Positions 1-8,481 of a DNA stretch of 64,000 nt are shown one piece after another; the first letter of the stretch is position 1, and every line of letters begins with the position of its first letter. A program made the position numbers and the translations under genes. The DNA is from Myxococcota bacterium. GTDB lineage: Bacteria > Myxococcota_A > UBA796 > UBA2385. Location: NCBI GenBank assembly GCA_023150805.1, contig JAKLKF010000024.1, positions 1-64,000 of the forward strand, in the 5' to 3' direction. The notes below the pieces were generated by a model, which saw only the letters and a list, made by a program, of their open reading frames with translations, did not search any database and had not been told where the DNA came from.

Positions 1-630
1 ACCGGCCCCGGCGTCACCACCGATGGCGGCGCCACCTCCACCGACGGCGGCACGTCTGCAGTCGAGTTGTGCCGCGAGGTGGAGACCCCCTTCGACGAGA
101 GCACGGCCCCGGTCTCCGAAATGGAGATGTCGAATTGGCGCGCCGACATTTCGGCGCTCGGCGCGACGAACTGGACCACCTCTCTGGATGGAACCGTCGA
201 GTCCGAAGTCAACGTCGGTACCACCTGGTCAGGGGAGCTGGTCATTGTGGACTGGGTCGCCGATGGCAGTGAGGGAGCGATCTTCCCATGCCAAGAAGGC
301 CCGGCCGTTCGCGCCTGGCTGGAAATCAACGTCACTGTCTTGCCCGGAGACGCTCTGGGGACCTTGGCCGGTGCCATCGACACCAACGGGGTCGGCTATT
401 GGTTCACCCGTATGCGCACCACCGCGCCAAGCCTGTCGGAGGACTGGCAGACCCTGGTCGACAGTGCCGAGGACGAAGCGGGGCGTCCCGACGCAACCAC
501 CTTCATGGAAATCGTGAACCCGCCCGACGCCGGCGCATCGCTCGTCATCGGCTCCGAGACCACGACCTGGTCCCAGGCCTGGTGGTCGGGCCCGCTCAAG
601 CAAGGCAGCGGGTTGATCCCAGCGGACTGA
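1..630 (+). CDS. DGG-linker lipoprotein, 5'-truncated by window edge (copy 1 of a tandem pair)
   Basis: The reading frame is open from base 1 to the TGA at 628-630, so the start and any signal peptide lie outside the window; an internal ATG at 67 is not the true start. The visible part begins in a Gly/Asp/Thr linker (TDGGATSTDGG), followed by a roughly 190-residue domain starting at CREVETPFDES. It is a close paralogue of the next gene (766-1512): the domains align end to end, and the last ~30 bases including the stop region are nearly identical in both. By analogy with the second copy it is an outer-membrane or periplasmic lipoprotein. I recognise no enzyme motif; function unknown. Confidence 0.75.
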   Translation, partial: TGPGVTTDGGATSTDGGTSAVELCREVETPFDESTAPVSEMEMSNWRADISALGATNWTTSLDGTVESEVNVGTTWSGELVIVDWVADGSEGAIFPCQEGPAVRAWLEINVTVLPGDALGTLAGAIDTNGVGYWFTRMRTTAPSLSEDWQTLVDSAEDEAGRPDATTFMEIVNPPDAGASLVIGSETTTWSQAWWSGPLKQGSGLIPAD

Positions 631-765
631 GTACCGCCTGGATGGACCCGCGCCCGGTTCCCGAGACTGCGGTGGGGGTGGCTGGGCCTGCCTGACACGG
701 ACTGGCCGTGGACACCCGCGCCCGATCCTGCCATGCTTCCAATGGACCCACCCGATGGAGGACAC

Positions 766-1512
766 ATGCACAAGCACTCGCCGGTCGCCTTCCTGGTGGG
801 CCTGCTCGCCTGCGCCGAGCCCGACACCGACGACGACACCGGCCCCGGCCCCGGCGGCTCCACCGATGGCGGCACCACCGATGGCGGCGCCACCTCGGAC
901 TGGGGTAGCGGCACCCCCGATGGCGGCACGTCTGCGGTGGAGTTGTGCCGCGAGGTGGAGACCCCCTTCGACGCGAGCACGGCCCCGGTCTCTGAGATTG
1001 CGATGGCGCTCTGGCGCAATGATATCGTGGCGGGCTACGGCGGGGTGGACTGGACCACCTCCCTGGATGGTACCGCCGAATCCGAGGTGTGGGTAGGGAC
1101 CTCTTCCTGGCCTGTGGATCTCGTCGTCGTGGAATGGGTCGGCGATGGCAGCGAAGAAGCGATCTACCCATGTCGAGAGGGCCCGGCCGTTCGCGCCTGG
1201 TTGGACATCTACGTCACTGTCGTGCCCGGCGAAGCGCAGGGGACCTTGTCCGGGGGCATCGACACCAACGGGGTCGACTATTGGTTCAGCCGTATGCGCA
1301 CCACGAGCCCCAGGCTGTCGGAGGACTGGCAGACCCTGGTCGACGGTGCCGAGGATGAAGCGGGGCATCCCGACGCAACCACGTTCATGGAGATCGTGAA
1401 CCCGCCCGACGCCGGCGCATCGCTGATCATCGGCTCCGAGACCACGACCGGGTCCAAGGCATGGTGGTCGGGCCCGCTCAATCAGGGCAGCGGGTTGATC
1501 CCAGCGGACTGA
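766..1512 (+). CDS. DGG-linker lipoprotein (copy 2 of a tandem pair)
   Basis: A 248-residue protein. The ATG at 766 is preferred over the ORF-track start at 733 because GGAGGA lies four bases upstream and the product then begins with a short signal peptide ending in the lipobox VGLLAC. After the Cys comes an acidic, then Gly/Asp/Thr-rich linker (DTDDDTGPGPGGSTDGG), then the same ~190-residue domain as the upstream partial gene. The domain has one cysteine near its start (ELCREVE) and a conserved C-terminus (GSGLIPAD). The two copies are a recent tandem duplication. No catalytic motif is visible; probably a surface or periplasmic lipoprotein of unknown role. Confidence 0.85.
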   Translation: MHKHSPVAFLVGLLACAEPDTDDDTGPGPGGSTDGGTTDGGATSDWGSGTPDGGTSAVELCREVETPFDASTAPVSEIAMALWRNDIVAGYGGVDWTTSLDGTAESEVWVGTSSWPVDLVVVEWVGDGSEEAIYPCREGPAVRAWLDIYVTVVPGEAQGTLSGGIDTNGVDYWFSRMRTTSPRLSEDWQTLVDGAEDEAGHPDATTFMEIVNPPDAGASLIIGSETTTGSKAWWSGPLNQGSGLIPAD

Positions 1513-1522
1513 GTACGGTCGC

Positions 1523-2338
1523 TCAGCTCTCCTGGTACTCGCTGCCCGCCGCCGTCACGTGCCAGGTGTGCTCGCGCCGCCCTCCGGCCAGCACCACCTC
1601 GATGGTGTCCTCGTCCAGGCGGGTGAAGGTCAGGGTCGCGTCCTTTCCGTTGGGCAGCCACAGGGTGTAGGTGCCGGCCTGGGGCACCGGGTCCTGGCCG
1701 CGCATCTGCACCCCGTCGATGTCGAGCTGCCATTGTCCCGCCGGCGCGGTCCAGGCGCGCGAGCCGTTCACCTCGATGCCGGCCGAGATGCCCTGATCTC
1801 GATCGATGAGGGTCTGCGTGCGATCGCCGGTGCCGGTGCGCGCCTCGCCGGCGGCGTTGGTCCAGGCGACCTCGTGCACGACGTGGCGGCTGGCGTCCTC
1901 GGCGTCCCAGGTGACGGTCGCCTCTCCGTCCATGGTCAGCTCGCCGTCGGTCATGCCGACCCACTCGTGCAGGATCTCGGCGTGGCCCGGCTCGGCGCTG
2001 ACCAGGGTGACGCTGGTGACACCGGCGTAGGTGCGGCCGTTCCACACGCAGGCGTCGTCGAGCGTGCCGAAGTCCATGGTGACCGTGGTCCCCTCCCGCG
2101 TGACGGTCGAGCAGGGGATCTGCGACTGGACGAAGGCCCGCAGCTCCTCGGCGGCGTCCTCGGCGGCCTGGCCCAGGGTGAAGTCGGTCGTGATCTCGGT
2201 GACCGAACCGGAGAATGCGTCGACGCGGGCGGTCTCGGCCGTCTCGGCCATCGCGTCCTTGGCCTCTTGCACGGTGAGGACCATGGAGCAGGCGGTCAGC
2301 AGGGCCAGGGGCAGGGCGAGCAGGGGCAGGCGGCTCAT
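1523..2338 (-). CDS. Lipoprotein of unknown function
   Basis: A 271-residue protein starting at ATG 2338, which overlaps the TGA of the upstream SGNH gene (ATGA), so the two are probably translationally coupled; GGAG lies just upstream. The signal peptide MSRLPLLALPLALLTAC has a clear lipobox, followed by a short helical stretch (VQEAKDAMAETAETARVDAF) and a beta-rich region with repeated polar strands and two cysteines (IPCSTVT, DDACVWN). It is the last gene of the minus-strand run and ends only 10 bases from the stop of the convergent lipoprotein gene. Not recognised beyond being a lipoprotein. Confidence 0.8.
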   Translation of the reverse strand: MSRLPLLALPLALLTACSMVLTVQEAKDAMAETAETARVDAFSGSVTEITTDFTLGQAAEDAAEELRAFVQSQIPCSTVTREGTTVTMDFGTLDDACVWNGRTYAGVTSVTLVSAEPGHAEILHEWVGMTDGELTMDGEATVTWDAEDASRHVVHEVAWTNAAGEARTGTGDRTQTLIDRDQGISAGIEVNGSRAWTAPAGQWQLDIDGVQMRGQDPVPQAGTYTLWLPNGKDATLTFTRLDEDTIEVVLAGGRREHTWHVTAAGSEYQES

Positions 2339-3648
2339 GGGGTCTCCGGGTGGGGTGCCGTCATTGGCACGGGCGGGCCGGTCCGCGGTCTGGGGGGCCG
2401 GCCCTTGCCGCAGCGGCCGGTCAGGCAGGCGCTCATCGGCAGGTCGGGCGGGTCGGGCCAGGACAGGGCCGGCAGCGCGCTGCCCGTCGCCTGGGCCACG
2501 CCGTCTGCCAGCGAGGCGGCCAGGGCCTCGTTGCCGGCGCCCGACAGGTGCACGATGTCGCGGAACCAGGTGGGCGGCTCGACCCCGCCGCCCCGCTCCT
2601 GGAAGGCGGCGGCCGTGTCGGCCAGGGTGGCGCCGGTCTGGCGGGCCAGCGCGCGCAGCTCCTCGTTGACGCGGGAGGGGGCCCGCAGGGGCAGGGGGTC
2701 CTCGTCTCGCAGGCGGATCAGGGTGGCGGCGGCCTGTTGCCGGTCGCCCTCGTCCCAGGCGATGCGCGCGGCGACCAGGTCCAGGTCGACGCAGGGGCTC
2801 TGCTCCCGCGCCGCCGCCAGGGCCGCCCGGTCCACCTGGGAGACGGGCATCACGGCCGTCCGGCTGGGCTCGACCCCCAGCGCCCGCAGCGCCTCGGGGC
2901 AGGTGAAGCCGACCGAGGACCAGGCGGGGTTGCTGACGACGGTGGACAGGACGACCGGGATCCCGGCGGCCTGGACCTGGGTGACCAGCGAGCGCATCCG
3001 CCGGGTGAAGTCGTCGATGGCGGCGGCTTTCTGCGACTCCGAAAGCGCGACCTCCTTCACGCGGAAGTGCTGGGTGACGGCGCGCTCCTCGGGGCCGCCG
3101 ACCAGGGCCTCCAGCAGGTTGAACAGTCGGCTGTGGCCCAGCACAGCCCGGGTGCGGGCGATGGCGACCTCGCGGGGATCGCCGTAGCGCCGCTCGAAGA
3201 TGGCATTGCCCAGGTCGTTGTGGCCACTGTAGATGATCACGGCGTCGGGCTGCAGGGCGATGACTCCGGGGGCGCTGGCCAGCAGGTGGCCGCTGTCCAT
3301 GCCGCTCACCGCCAGGTTGACCACCTCGGCCGACAGGCCCGTGGCCAGCAGGTTCGCCGCCAGCCGCTCGTCGGAGGGCGGGCCGGCGACGGAGCTGCCG
3401 CCCAGCAAGACCAGGCGCAGCCGGCCGGGCTGCTTGTCCTGTGCGGGCCACCACTCGACGTGCTCCCGCAGCTTGGGCCGCACCTGCCCCCCCTCCTCGG
3501 TCCACAGGCCCTCGCTGCCGTCGGGCATGCGCACGACCATGGGCACCACCGGCGGGCCAGACAGCAGCCGCGCGGTCCCCTCGGCGAGCAGGAGCAGGGC
3601 GGCGGCGAGGAGCAGGCCCGACAGCGGGCGGCGGCGAGGGGGGGTCAC
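2335..3648 (-). CDS. SGNH/GDSL-type hydrolase, membrane-anchored or exported
   Basis: A 437-residue protein starting at GTG 3648, whose codon overlaps the TGA of the preceding gene (GTGA). An N-terminal hydrophobic segment (LLLAAALLLLAEGTARLL) is a signal anchor. SGNH family blocks are present: block I GGSSVAG with the nucleophilic Ser, block III YSGHNDLGN with the oxyanion Gly/Asn, and block V DIVHLSGAGN supplying the Asp-x-x-His pair. This matches the esterase/acyltransferase fold of AlgX/AlgJ- and PatB-like proteins that act on extracytoplasmic sugars. Substrate is not evident. Position between the beta-helix protein and a lipoprotein suggests a joint envelope or polysaccharide role (inference). 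Confidence 0.85.
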   Translation of the reverse strand: MTPPRRRPLSGLLLAAALLLLAEGTARLLSGPPVVPMVVRMPDGSEGLWTEEGGQVRPKLREHVEWWPAQDKQPGRLRLVLLGGSSVAGPPSDERLAANLLATGLSAEVVNLAVSGMDSGHLLASAPGVIALQPDAVIIYSGHNDLGNAIFERRYGDPREVAIARTRAVLGHSRLFNLLEALVGGPEERAVTQHFRVKEVALSESQKAAAIDDFTRRMRSLVTQVQAAGIPVVLSTVVSNPAWSSVGFTCPEALRALGVEPSRTAVMPVSQVDRAALAAAREQSPCVDLDLVAARIAWDEGDRQQAAATLIRLRDEDPLPLRAPSRVNEELRALARQTGATLADTAAAFQERGGGVEPPTWFRDIVHLSGAGNEALAASLADGVAQATGSALPALSWPDPPDLPMSACLTGRCGKGRPPRPRTGPPVPMTAPHPETP

Positions 3649-5600
3649 CCGGCCAGCGTATAGGAGCGCAGGCGGCCCTCGCGCGTGGCCAGCCACAGGC
3701 AGGTGCCCGCGGCCAGGGCGGTGACGCCGGGGATCGGCAGGGCGGCCAGGATCGCGGCCCCCGGCCCGTAGACCCGCAGGGCGTGGTCGTCGGCCACCAC
3801 GGCGCGGCCGTCCACCATCATGACCACCCCCCCGTCCAGCTCCCCGATGCCCGGCGCGAAGACCCGTCCCCGGCGCGTCGGCCCGGCGCCGCCCTGGTCC
3901 GGCGCCACCCAGTGCCAGGCCCCCGGCAGCAGCGTGGGGCCTTGCTGCGCGCAGTCCGCCTGGGTCTGGGCTGCGGGCGGCGACCAGCGCTCCCGCCAGG
4001 TGCTGCGGTCGGTGGGGTGCCCGTCGGTGTCCTGGGTGCACAGCTCCACGGTGGGGCCCAGGGCGATGGCGACGACGGCCGCCCGCGTGGAGACCGTGCC
4101 CAGGGCGGCGCCGTCGCGGGCGTCGAAGGCGCGCAGCGCCCGGCCGCGGGCGTCCATCGCCAGCAGGCGGCCGTCGCGCGCCAGCAGGTGGGGGGAGGCG
4201 GGGCAGCGCACGCGCCACCGCTCCTGGCCCTGCGGATCCCAGGCCCGCAGCGTCTGGTCGGCCAGCGAGGCGAAGACCAGGTCCTGGTCGGCGGCCAGGG
4301 CCACCACCTTGGCCGGCAGGGGCGTGTCGGTCCTCGGCACCAGGAGGGGCGGGCCCCGCAGCCCCTCGGCGCCCCGCTCCTGCCACTGGAAGAGCAGCGC
4401 GCGCAGGGGGGCCCGGAGCTCGGCGGGCAGGGCCGCGGGCGACGCCTCCCAGGCCGCCTGGCAGGCCTCGACCATGGCGCGGCGCAGCTCGGGGCGGGTG
4501 TGGGCGGCGCGCGGCGCCAGGGTGTCGGCCCAGGTGGCCAGGTCCCAGGCGGTGGCCTGGGCGCCGGTCACGCGGGCCAGGCCGGCGCAGCCCCGCGCCC
4601 CCGGCAGGTCCGGATCCACCTCGATCACCGCGGCGACGTCGGCCCAGGCCAGCCAGTCCGGGGGCGCCCCGGCCAGTTGCACGGCTGCCGCCTGGATGCC
4701 GGCGCCGTCCCGCGCCCACAGCGCGACCGCCGCGCCCTGCAGGGTCACGGCCTCCAGGCGCACGTCGGCGGCGCCGTGGGCCTCCACCCCGCTGCCCCGC
4801 TCTGCTCCCGCCGGGGGCGGCAGGCAGGCCAGGCGCCCGCCGCGGACCTGGGCCTGGGCCCGGTCGCGCACCACCAGGGCCGCCGCCCAGGCCGACAGGT
4901 CCACCCGCGACAGCTCCGCCCGCGCCTGGCCGTCCACCCAGCAGGCCACGCGGGCGCCGGCCACGACCAGCCCGGCGCCGCGCAGGCGGCTGCCGTTGTC
5001 CAGCCGCAGCGCGACGTCGACCCCCGCCTCGACCCGCAGGTCGTCGAGCTGCACCCGGGCGTCGGCCATCACCGCGACCGCCGTCTGCGCGCCACAGATC
5101 CGCAGGCCCCGCCCGCGCAGGTTGGGGCGGGCGTCGGCCGGGAAGATCGACACCGAGACGGCCTGGCTGTGGTCCTGCAAGCCACAGTCCTCGACCGTGG
5201 CGTGCCCCGTGCCGCGCAGGTCCAGGCCCGCGTGGCGCCAGGCCTCGCCCGGCGCCAGGGTCGCCTGGGGCTCGACGGCGAAGGCGTCGGCGGCGCCGAC
5301 CAGCTCGCAGCGCCGCAGCAGCAGGTCGCCCGGCCCCTCCACCACGACGACGCTCCCCCACGAGGGGCGGCCATCGGGGTGTGGGCGGCGCTCCAGGCGC
5401 AGGTCGGAGAGGATCACGCCGGGCGAGGTGACGACGACCAGGGCGTCGCGGGCGTGGCCGCGCAGGGTGACGCCGTCCCCGCCCTGTAGCGTCAGCGGCC
5501 GGTCGATCCGCAGCGGCGCGGCCAGCGGCGGCTCGTCGGGGCCGACGAGCAGGACGCTGCCGGGGGCGGCCGCGGAGACGCGCTGGGCGAGGGGGTGCAC
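3645..5600 (-). CDS. Right-handed beta-helix plus beta-propeller-like protein
   Basis: A 651-residue protein. The N-terminal ~330 residues read as a pectate-lyase-like parallel beta-helix: short strand repeats such as DLLLRRCELVGAAD and LDLRGTGHATVEDCGL recur at about 22-25 residues. A helical segment follows (about 340-410), and the C-terminal ~220 residues have propeller/PQQ-like blades (VVALAADQDLVFASLADQTL, LLAMDARGRALRAFDARDG). No signal peptide is visible, which is odd for this fold. It is 22 bases downstream of the radical SAM gene and overlaps the SGNH hydrolase by four bases, so these genes probably form one transcript. Likely a carbohydrate- or surface-binding scaffold; no catalytic residues assigned. 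Confidence 0.7.
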   Translation of the reverse strand: MHPLAQRVSAAAPGSVLLVGPDEPPLAAPLRIDRPLTLQGGDGVTLRGHARDALVVVTSPGVILSDLRLERRPHPDGRPSWGSVVVVEGPGDLLLRRCELVGAADAFAVEPQATLAPGEAWRHAGLDLRGTGHATVEDCGLQDHSQAVSVSIFPADARPNLRGRGLRICGAQTAVAVMADARVQLDDLRVEAGVDVALRLDNGSRLRGAGLVVAGARVACWVDGQARAELSRVDLSAWAAALVVRDRAQAQVRGGRLACLPPPAGAERGSGVEAHGAADVRLEAVTLQGAAVALWARDGAGIQAAAVQLAGAPPDWLAWADVAAVIEVDPDLPGARGCAGLARVTGAQATAWDLATWADTLAPRAAHTRPELRRAMVEACQAAWEASPAALPAELRAPLRALLFQWQERGAEGLRGPPLLVPRTDTPLPAKVVALAADQDLVFASLADQTLRAWDPQGQERWRVRCPASPHLLARDGRLLAMDARGRALRAFDARDGAALGTVSTRAAVVAIALGPTVELCTQDTDGHPTDRSTWRERWSPPAAQTQADCAQQGPTLLPGAWHWVAPDQGGAGPTRRGRVFAPGIGELDGGVVMMVDGRAVVADDHALRVYGPGAAILAALPIPGVTALAAGTCLWLATREGRLRSYTLAG

Positions 5601-5622
5601 CGCGGTCGTCTATCCGGGGCGC

Positions 5623-6918
5623 TCAGGCCTCGGCGGGGGCGCCCGGGGCCTTCGGCACGCAGCGCAGGAAGCCGCCGTGCCGCTTGAGCTCGTCCAGGCG
5701 GCAGGACCAGACGAGCTGGCCGTCGTGGACGGTCATGTCCGGGCAGCCGTCGCACATGTTCGCCTCGCCGTCGGGCATCATGTCGATGGGCTGGATGAAG
5801 GCCAGGCTCTGGATGTGCTGCTTGCGCAGCGCGCGCCGGGGCGAGGTGGCCAGGTCCGTCACCCAGCGCCGGGTGGCGCTGCGCAGCCGCGGGTCGACCG
5901 TGGAGAATGCCGCCATGGTCAGGCGGCCCTGGCGCAGCAGGGCGGGGTGGGAGTAGGCCAGGTAGCGGCCGGCGACCGCGTGGTGGGCGGTCTGTACCAC
6001 CTCCATGAAGCGCGGCCCGGCGTAGCCGTAGATGCGGTCCTTGTTGCCGATGCGCGTGACCAGCGTCCACTTGAAGCTGCCCGGGTCCTTGGTGCCGCCC
6101 AGGTAGGCCGCGGCGTCGAAGTCGGGGATCTCCTTGCGGATGTGCGCGAACAGCTCGGGGGTGGTCAGCGGCGCCGGGTTCTTCTCCTGGTCGTAGTACA
6201 CCAGGTCCTTCATCCCGACCCTCTCGCTCCCGGCGTAGTACTCGAACTCCTGGCTGCGGGCGGTGCGGAACAGGATGAAGACCATGGAGTGCACGATGTC
6301 GATGTGTTGCTGACCCCAGCGGATCAGCCCGGGCACGTCGTCCATGTTGTCCCGGAAGACGGTGGAGTTGAAGGCGCAGGACAGCCCGCCGGCCTCGGCC
6401 ACCATGGTCGCCAGCTCCAGCCGCAGCGCGTTGAGCTCCAGGTTGGTCTGGCGGGGGCGGCCGGGGCGGTGCTGGCTGGCGTCGACGTGGAAGGTGAGCC
6501 CGTGCAGGCCGGCCTTCTTCAGATCGCGGAGCAGCTCGGGGGTCATCGCGTGGCCGTTGGTGTTGATCACGGGCTTCAGGCCGTAGTCGTGGCGGATCAT
6601 GTGCACGATGTCGACGATGCGCGGGTGGATGAGCGGCTCGCCGCCCGCGATGGAGATCGAGTCGACCCTGCGCTGCGAGGTGAAGACCTGCATGTCCTGG
6701 CGCAGGGTGTCCAGGCTCTTGTGGCTGTTGGGCTCGTTCTTCGAGTAGCAGCCCTCGCAGTAGATGTTGCACTTCTTGGTGGGCTCGAGCCAGGACAGCA
6801 CGTTGTCGTTGAGGGTCCAGGGCAGGCGATAGTACTCGGTCGGATGCACGTTCTCGTCCAGGGAAAGGGGCGCGCCATCGTTACTCCCCTCGGCGGGGGC
6901 GCGACATCGGATCTTCAT
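5623..6918 (-). CDS. Radical SAM protein (first of three clustered)
   Basis: A 431-residue protein using ATG 6918 (the track's 6954 start is a GTG without support). The radical SAM cluster motif is CNIYCEGC (CX3CX2C) about 60 residues in, followed by the SAM-binding GGEPL segment (SISIAGGEPLIHPRI) and an INTNGHAM strand. A second cysteine set sits near the C-terminus (MCDGCPDM then WSC), which could hold an auxiliary cluster, though it is shorter than a full SPASM domain. It is divergent from the HxsB-like gene (38 bases between starts) and heads the run to the beta-helix, SGNH and lipoprotein genes. The chemistry is probably peptide or small-molecule modification; substrate unknown. Confidence 0.85.
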   Translation of the reverse strand: MKIRCRAPAEGSNDGAPLSLDENVHPTEYYRLPWTLNDNVLSWLEPTKKCNIYCEGCYSKNEPNSHKSLDTLRQDMQVFTSQRRVDSISIAGGEPLIHPRIVDIVHMIRHDYGLKPVINTNGHAMTPELLRDLKKAGLHGLTFHVDASQHRPGRPRQTNLELNALRLELATMVAEAGGLSCAFNSTVFRDNMDDVPGLIRWGQQHIDIVHSMVFILFRTARSQEFEYYAGSERVGMKDLVYYDQEKNPAPLTTPELFAHIRKEIPDFDAAAYLGGTKDPGSFKWTLVTRIGNKDRIYGYAGPRFMEVVQTAHHAVAGRYLAYSHPALLRQGRLTMAAFSTVDPRLRSATRRWVTDLATSPRRALRKQHIQSLAFIQPIDMMPDGEANMCDGCPDMTVHDGQLVWSCRLDELKRHGGFLRCVPKAPGAPAEA

Positions 6919-6956
6919 CCGAGGGGCGGGTGCTCCGAAGCGTGCATCCTGCACAG

Positions 6957-8471
6957 ATGTCCCCTCGCACCGGTCGCCTGTCCCTGCCTCGCCCCGCGCC
7001 TGTCCCGGCCGCGCTGGGCCCCCTGCGCTTCGGCGCCCTGGACGGCCAGGTCCTGGTCGCCAACGACGTCGGGGACTGGCTGCTGCTGGACCCGCCGGAC
7101 TTCCGCGACCTGGTGGAGGGCCGCGTGGGGCCGGGGCACCCGCAGCGGGAGCGGCTGGCCGCCGCGGGCATGCTGCGCGAAGGCCTGGACGCCGAGCGGC
7201 TGGCCCAGCGGCTGCGTCGCCGCAAGGAGGGCTTCTTCCAGGGGCCCCACCTGCACATCCTGGTGGTCAGCCTGCGCTGCAACCACGCCTGCGGCTACTG
7301 CCACGCCAGCCACGTCGGCATGGGCGCCCAGGGCCTGGACATGACGCCCGAGGTCGCCCGGAGGGCGGTGGACCTGGCCCTGGACAGCCCGGCGCCGGGG
7401 GTGACCATCGAGCTGCAGGGCGGCGAGCCGCTGGCCAACTGGCCGGTGATCCAGGAGGTGATGCGGCACGGGCGGCGGCGCAGCGAGGAGGTGGGCAAGC
7501 CGGTGCGCTTCCACCTGGTCAGCAACCTGAGCCTGATGGACGAGGACAAGCTGGCGGCCCTGATCGCCCCCGACGTGGCGGTCTGCACCAGCCTGGACGG
7601 TCCCGCCGACCTGCACGATCACAACCGCCGGCTGGTGGGCGGCGGCAGCTCCTACGCCCAGGTGGTGCACTGGCTGACCCGCTTCCGGCAGGCCTACGCC
7701 GACCGGGGCTGGGACCCGCGCTGGTTCCGGGTCGAGGCCCTGGCGACGGTCACCCGCGCCTCGCTCTCCCGCGCCGCGGACATGGTGGACACCTACCTGG
7801 AGCTGGGCCTGCCCGCCCTGCACGTGCGCGGGCTCAACCCCTACGGCTTCGCGGCCAGCGCCTGGCAGCGCATCGGCACGTCCACCGACCAGCTCCTGTC
7901 CTTCCACGGCCAGGTGCTCGACGAGATCATCGCCCGCAGCCGGCAGGGCGCCGACCTGCGCGAACAGACGGCCGCGACCCTGCTGACCAAGCTCTTGACC
8001 CCCGACGATCCCAACCACATGGACCTGCGCTCGCCCTGCGGGGCGGGCATCGGCCAGGTCGCGACCGACGTGGACGGTCGCATCTTCCCCTGCGACGAGG
8101 GGCGGATGCTGGCCAGGATGGGCGACGATCGCTTCGCGCTGGGCCACGTCGATCACACGCCCATCCGGGAGGTGATCGGCCACCCCACCGTCAAGGCCAT
8201 GGCCCTGGCCAGCACGCTGGAGGCGCTGCCGGGCTGCGCGGACTGCGTCTACCAGGCCTTCTGCGGCCTGTGCCCGGTGCACGCCTGGAAGACGCAGGGG
8301 GATCTGTTCGGCCAGCGCCCGCGCTCGGAGCTGTGCCGGCTGCACCAGGGCCAGCTCGAGCTGCTGATCCGCCGGCTGCGCGACGACCCCGACGGCTTCG
8401 TGCGGCAGCTCTTCCTGCGCTGGACCCTGCACCTGGACCGCGACCTGCAGCCGTCCTGCTCGACGACCTGA
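6957..8471 (+). CDS. HxsB-like radical SAM/SPASM maturase
   Basis: A 504-residue protein. An N-terminal domain (about 1-100) reads PLRFGALDGQVLVANDVGDW, typical of the His-Xaa-Ser system maturase HxsB, which begins with a small beta-rich domain. The radical SAM motif CNHACGYC follows HLHILVVSLR, then ELQGGEPLANWP, SLDGPADLHDHNR and GLNPYGFAAS, all characteristic of the HxsB family. The C-terminus carries SPASM-type cysteines: SPCGAGIG, FPCDEGRML, CADCVYQAFCGLC. In known systems HxsB acts with HxsC, HxsD and a precursor containing His-x-Ser repeats. None of those is seen here, so the assignment is to the family only. The start could alternatively be GTG 6930. Confidence 0.8.
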   Translation: MSPRTGRLSLPRPAPVPAALGPLRFGALDGQVLVANDVGDWLLLDPPDFRDLVEGRVGPGHPQRERLAAAGMLREGLDAERLAQRLRRRKEGFFQGPHLHILVVSLRCNHACGYCHASHVGMGAQGLDMTPEVARRAVDLALDSPAPGVTIELQGGEPLANWPVIQEVMRHGRRRSEEVGKPVRFHLVSNLSLMDEDKLAALIAPDVAVCTSLDGPADLHDHNRRLVGGGSSYAQVVHWLTRFRQAYADRGWDPRWFRVEALATVTRASLSRAADMVDTYLELGLPALHVRGLNPYGFAASAWQRIGTSTDQLLSFHGQVLDEIIARSRQGADLREQTAATLLTKLLTPDDPNHMDLRSPCGAGIGQVATDVDGRIFPCDEGRMLARMGDDRFALGHVDHTPIREVIGHPTVKAMALASTLEALPGCADCVYQAFCGLCPVHAWKTQGDLFGQRPRSELCRLHQGQLELLIRRLRDDPDGFVRQLFLRWTLHLDRDLQPSCSTT

Positions 8472-8481
8472 GCGCGGGGGC

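Noticed and set aside
3820-7344. Plus-strand ORF of 1174 aa crossing the beta-helix and radical SAM genes
   Set aside because: Antisense shadow; Ser/Arg/Ala/Thr-rich, no motif, and it crosses a divergent promoter.
6957-8471. Naming the gene hxsB outright and the third radical SAM gene hxsC
   Set aside because: Family resemblance of the first is strong, but no hxsA, hxsD or convincing hxsC is present, so no symbol was assigned.
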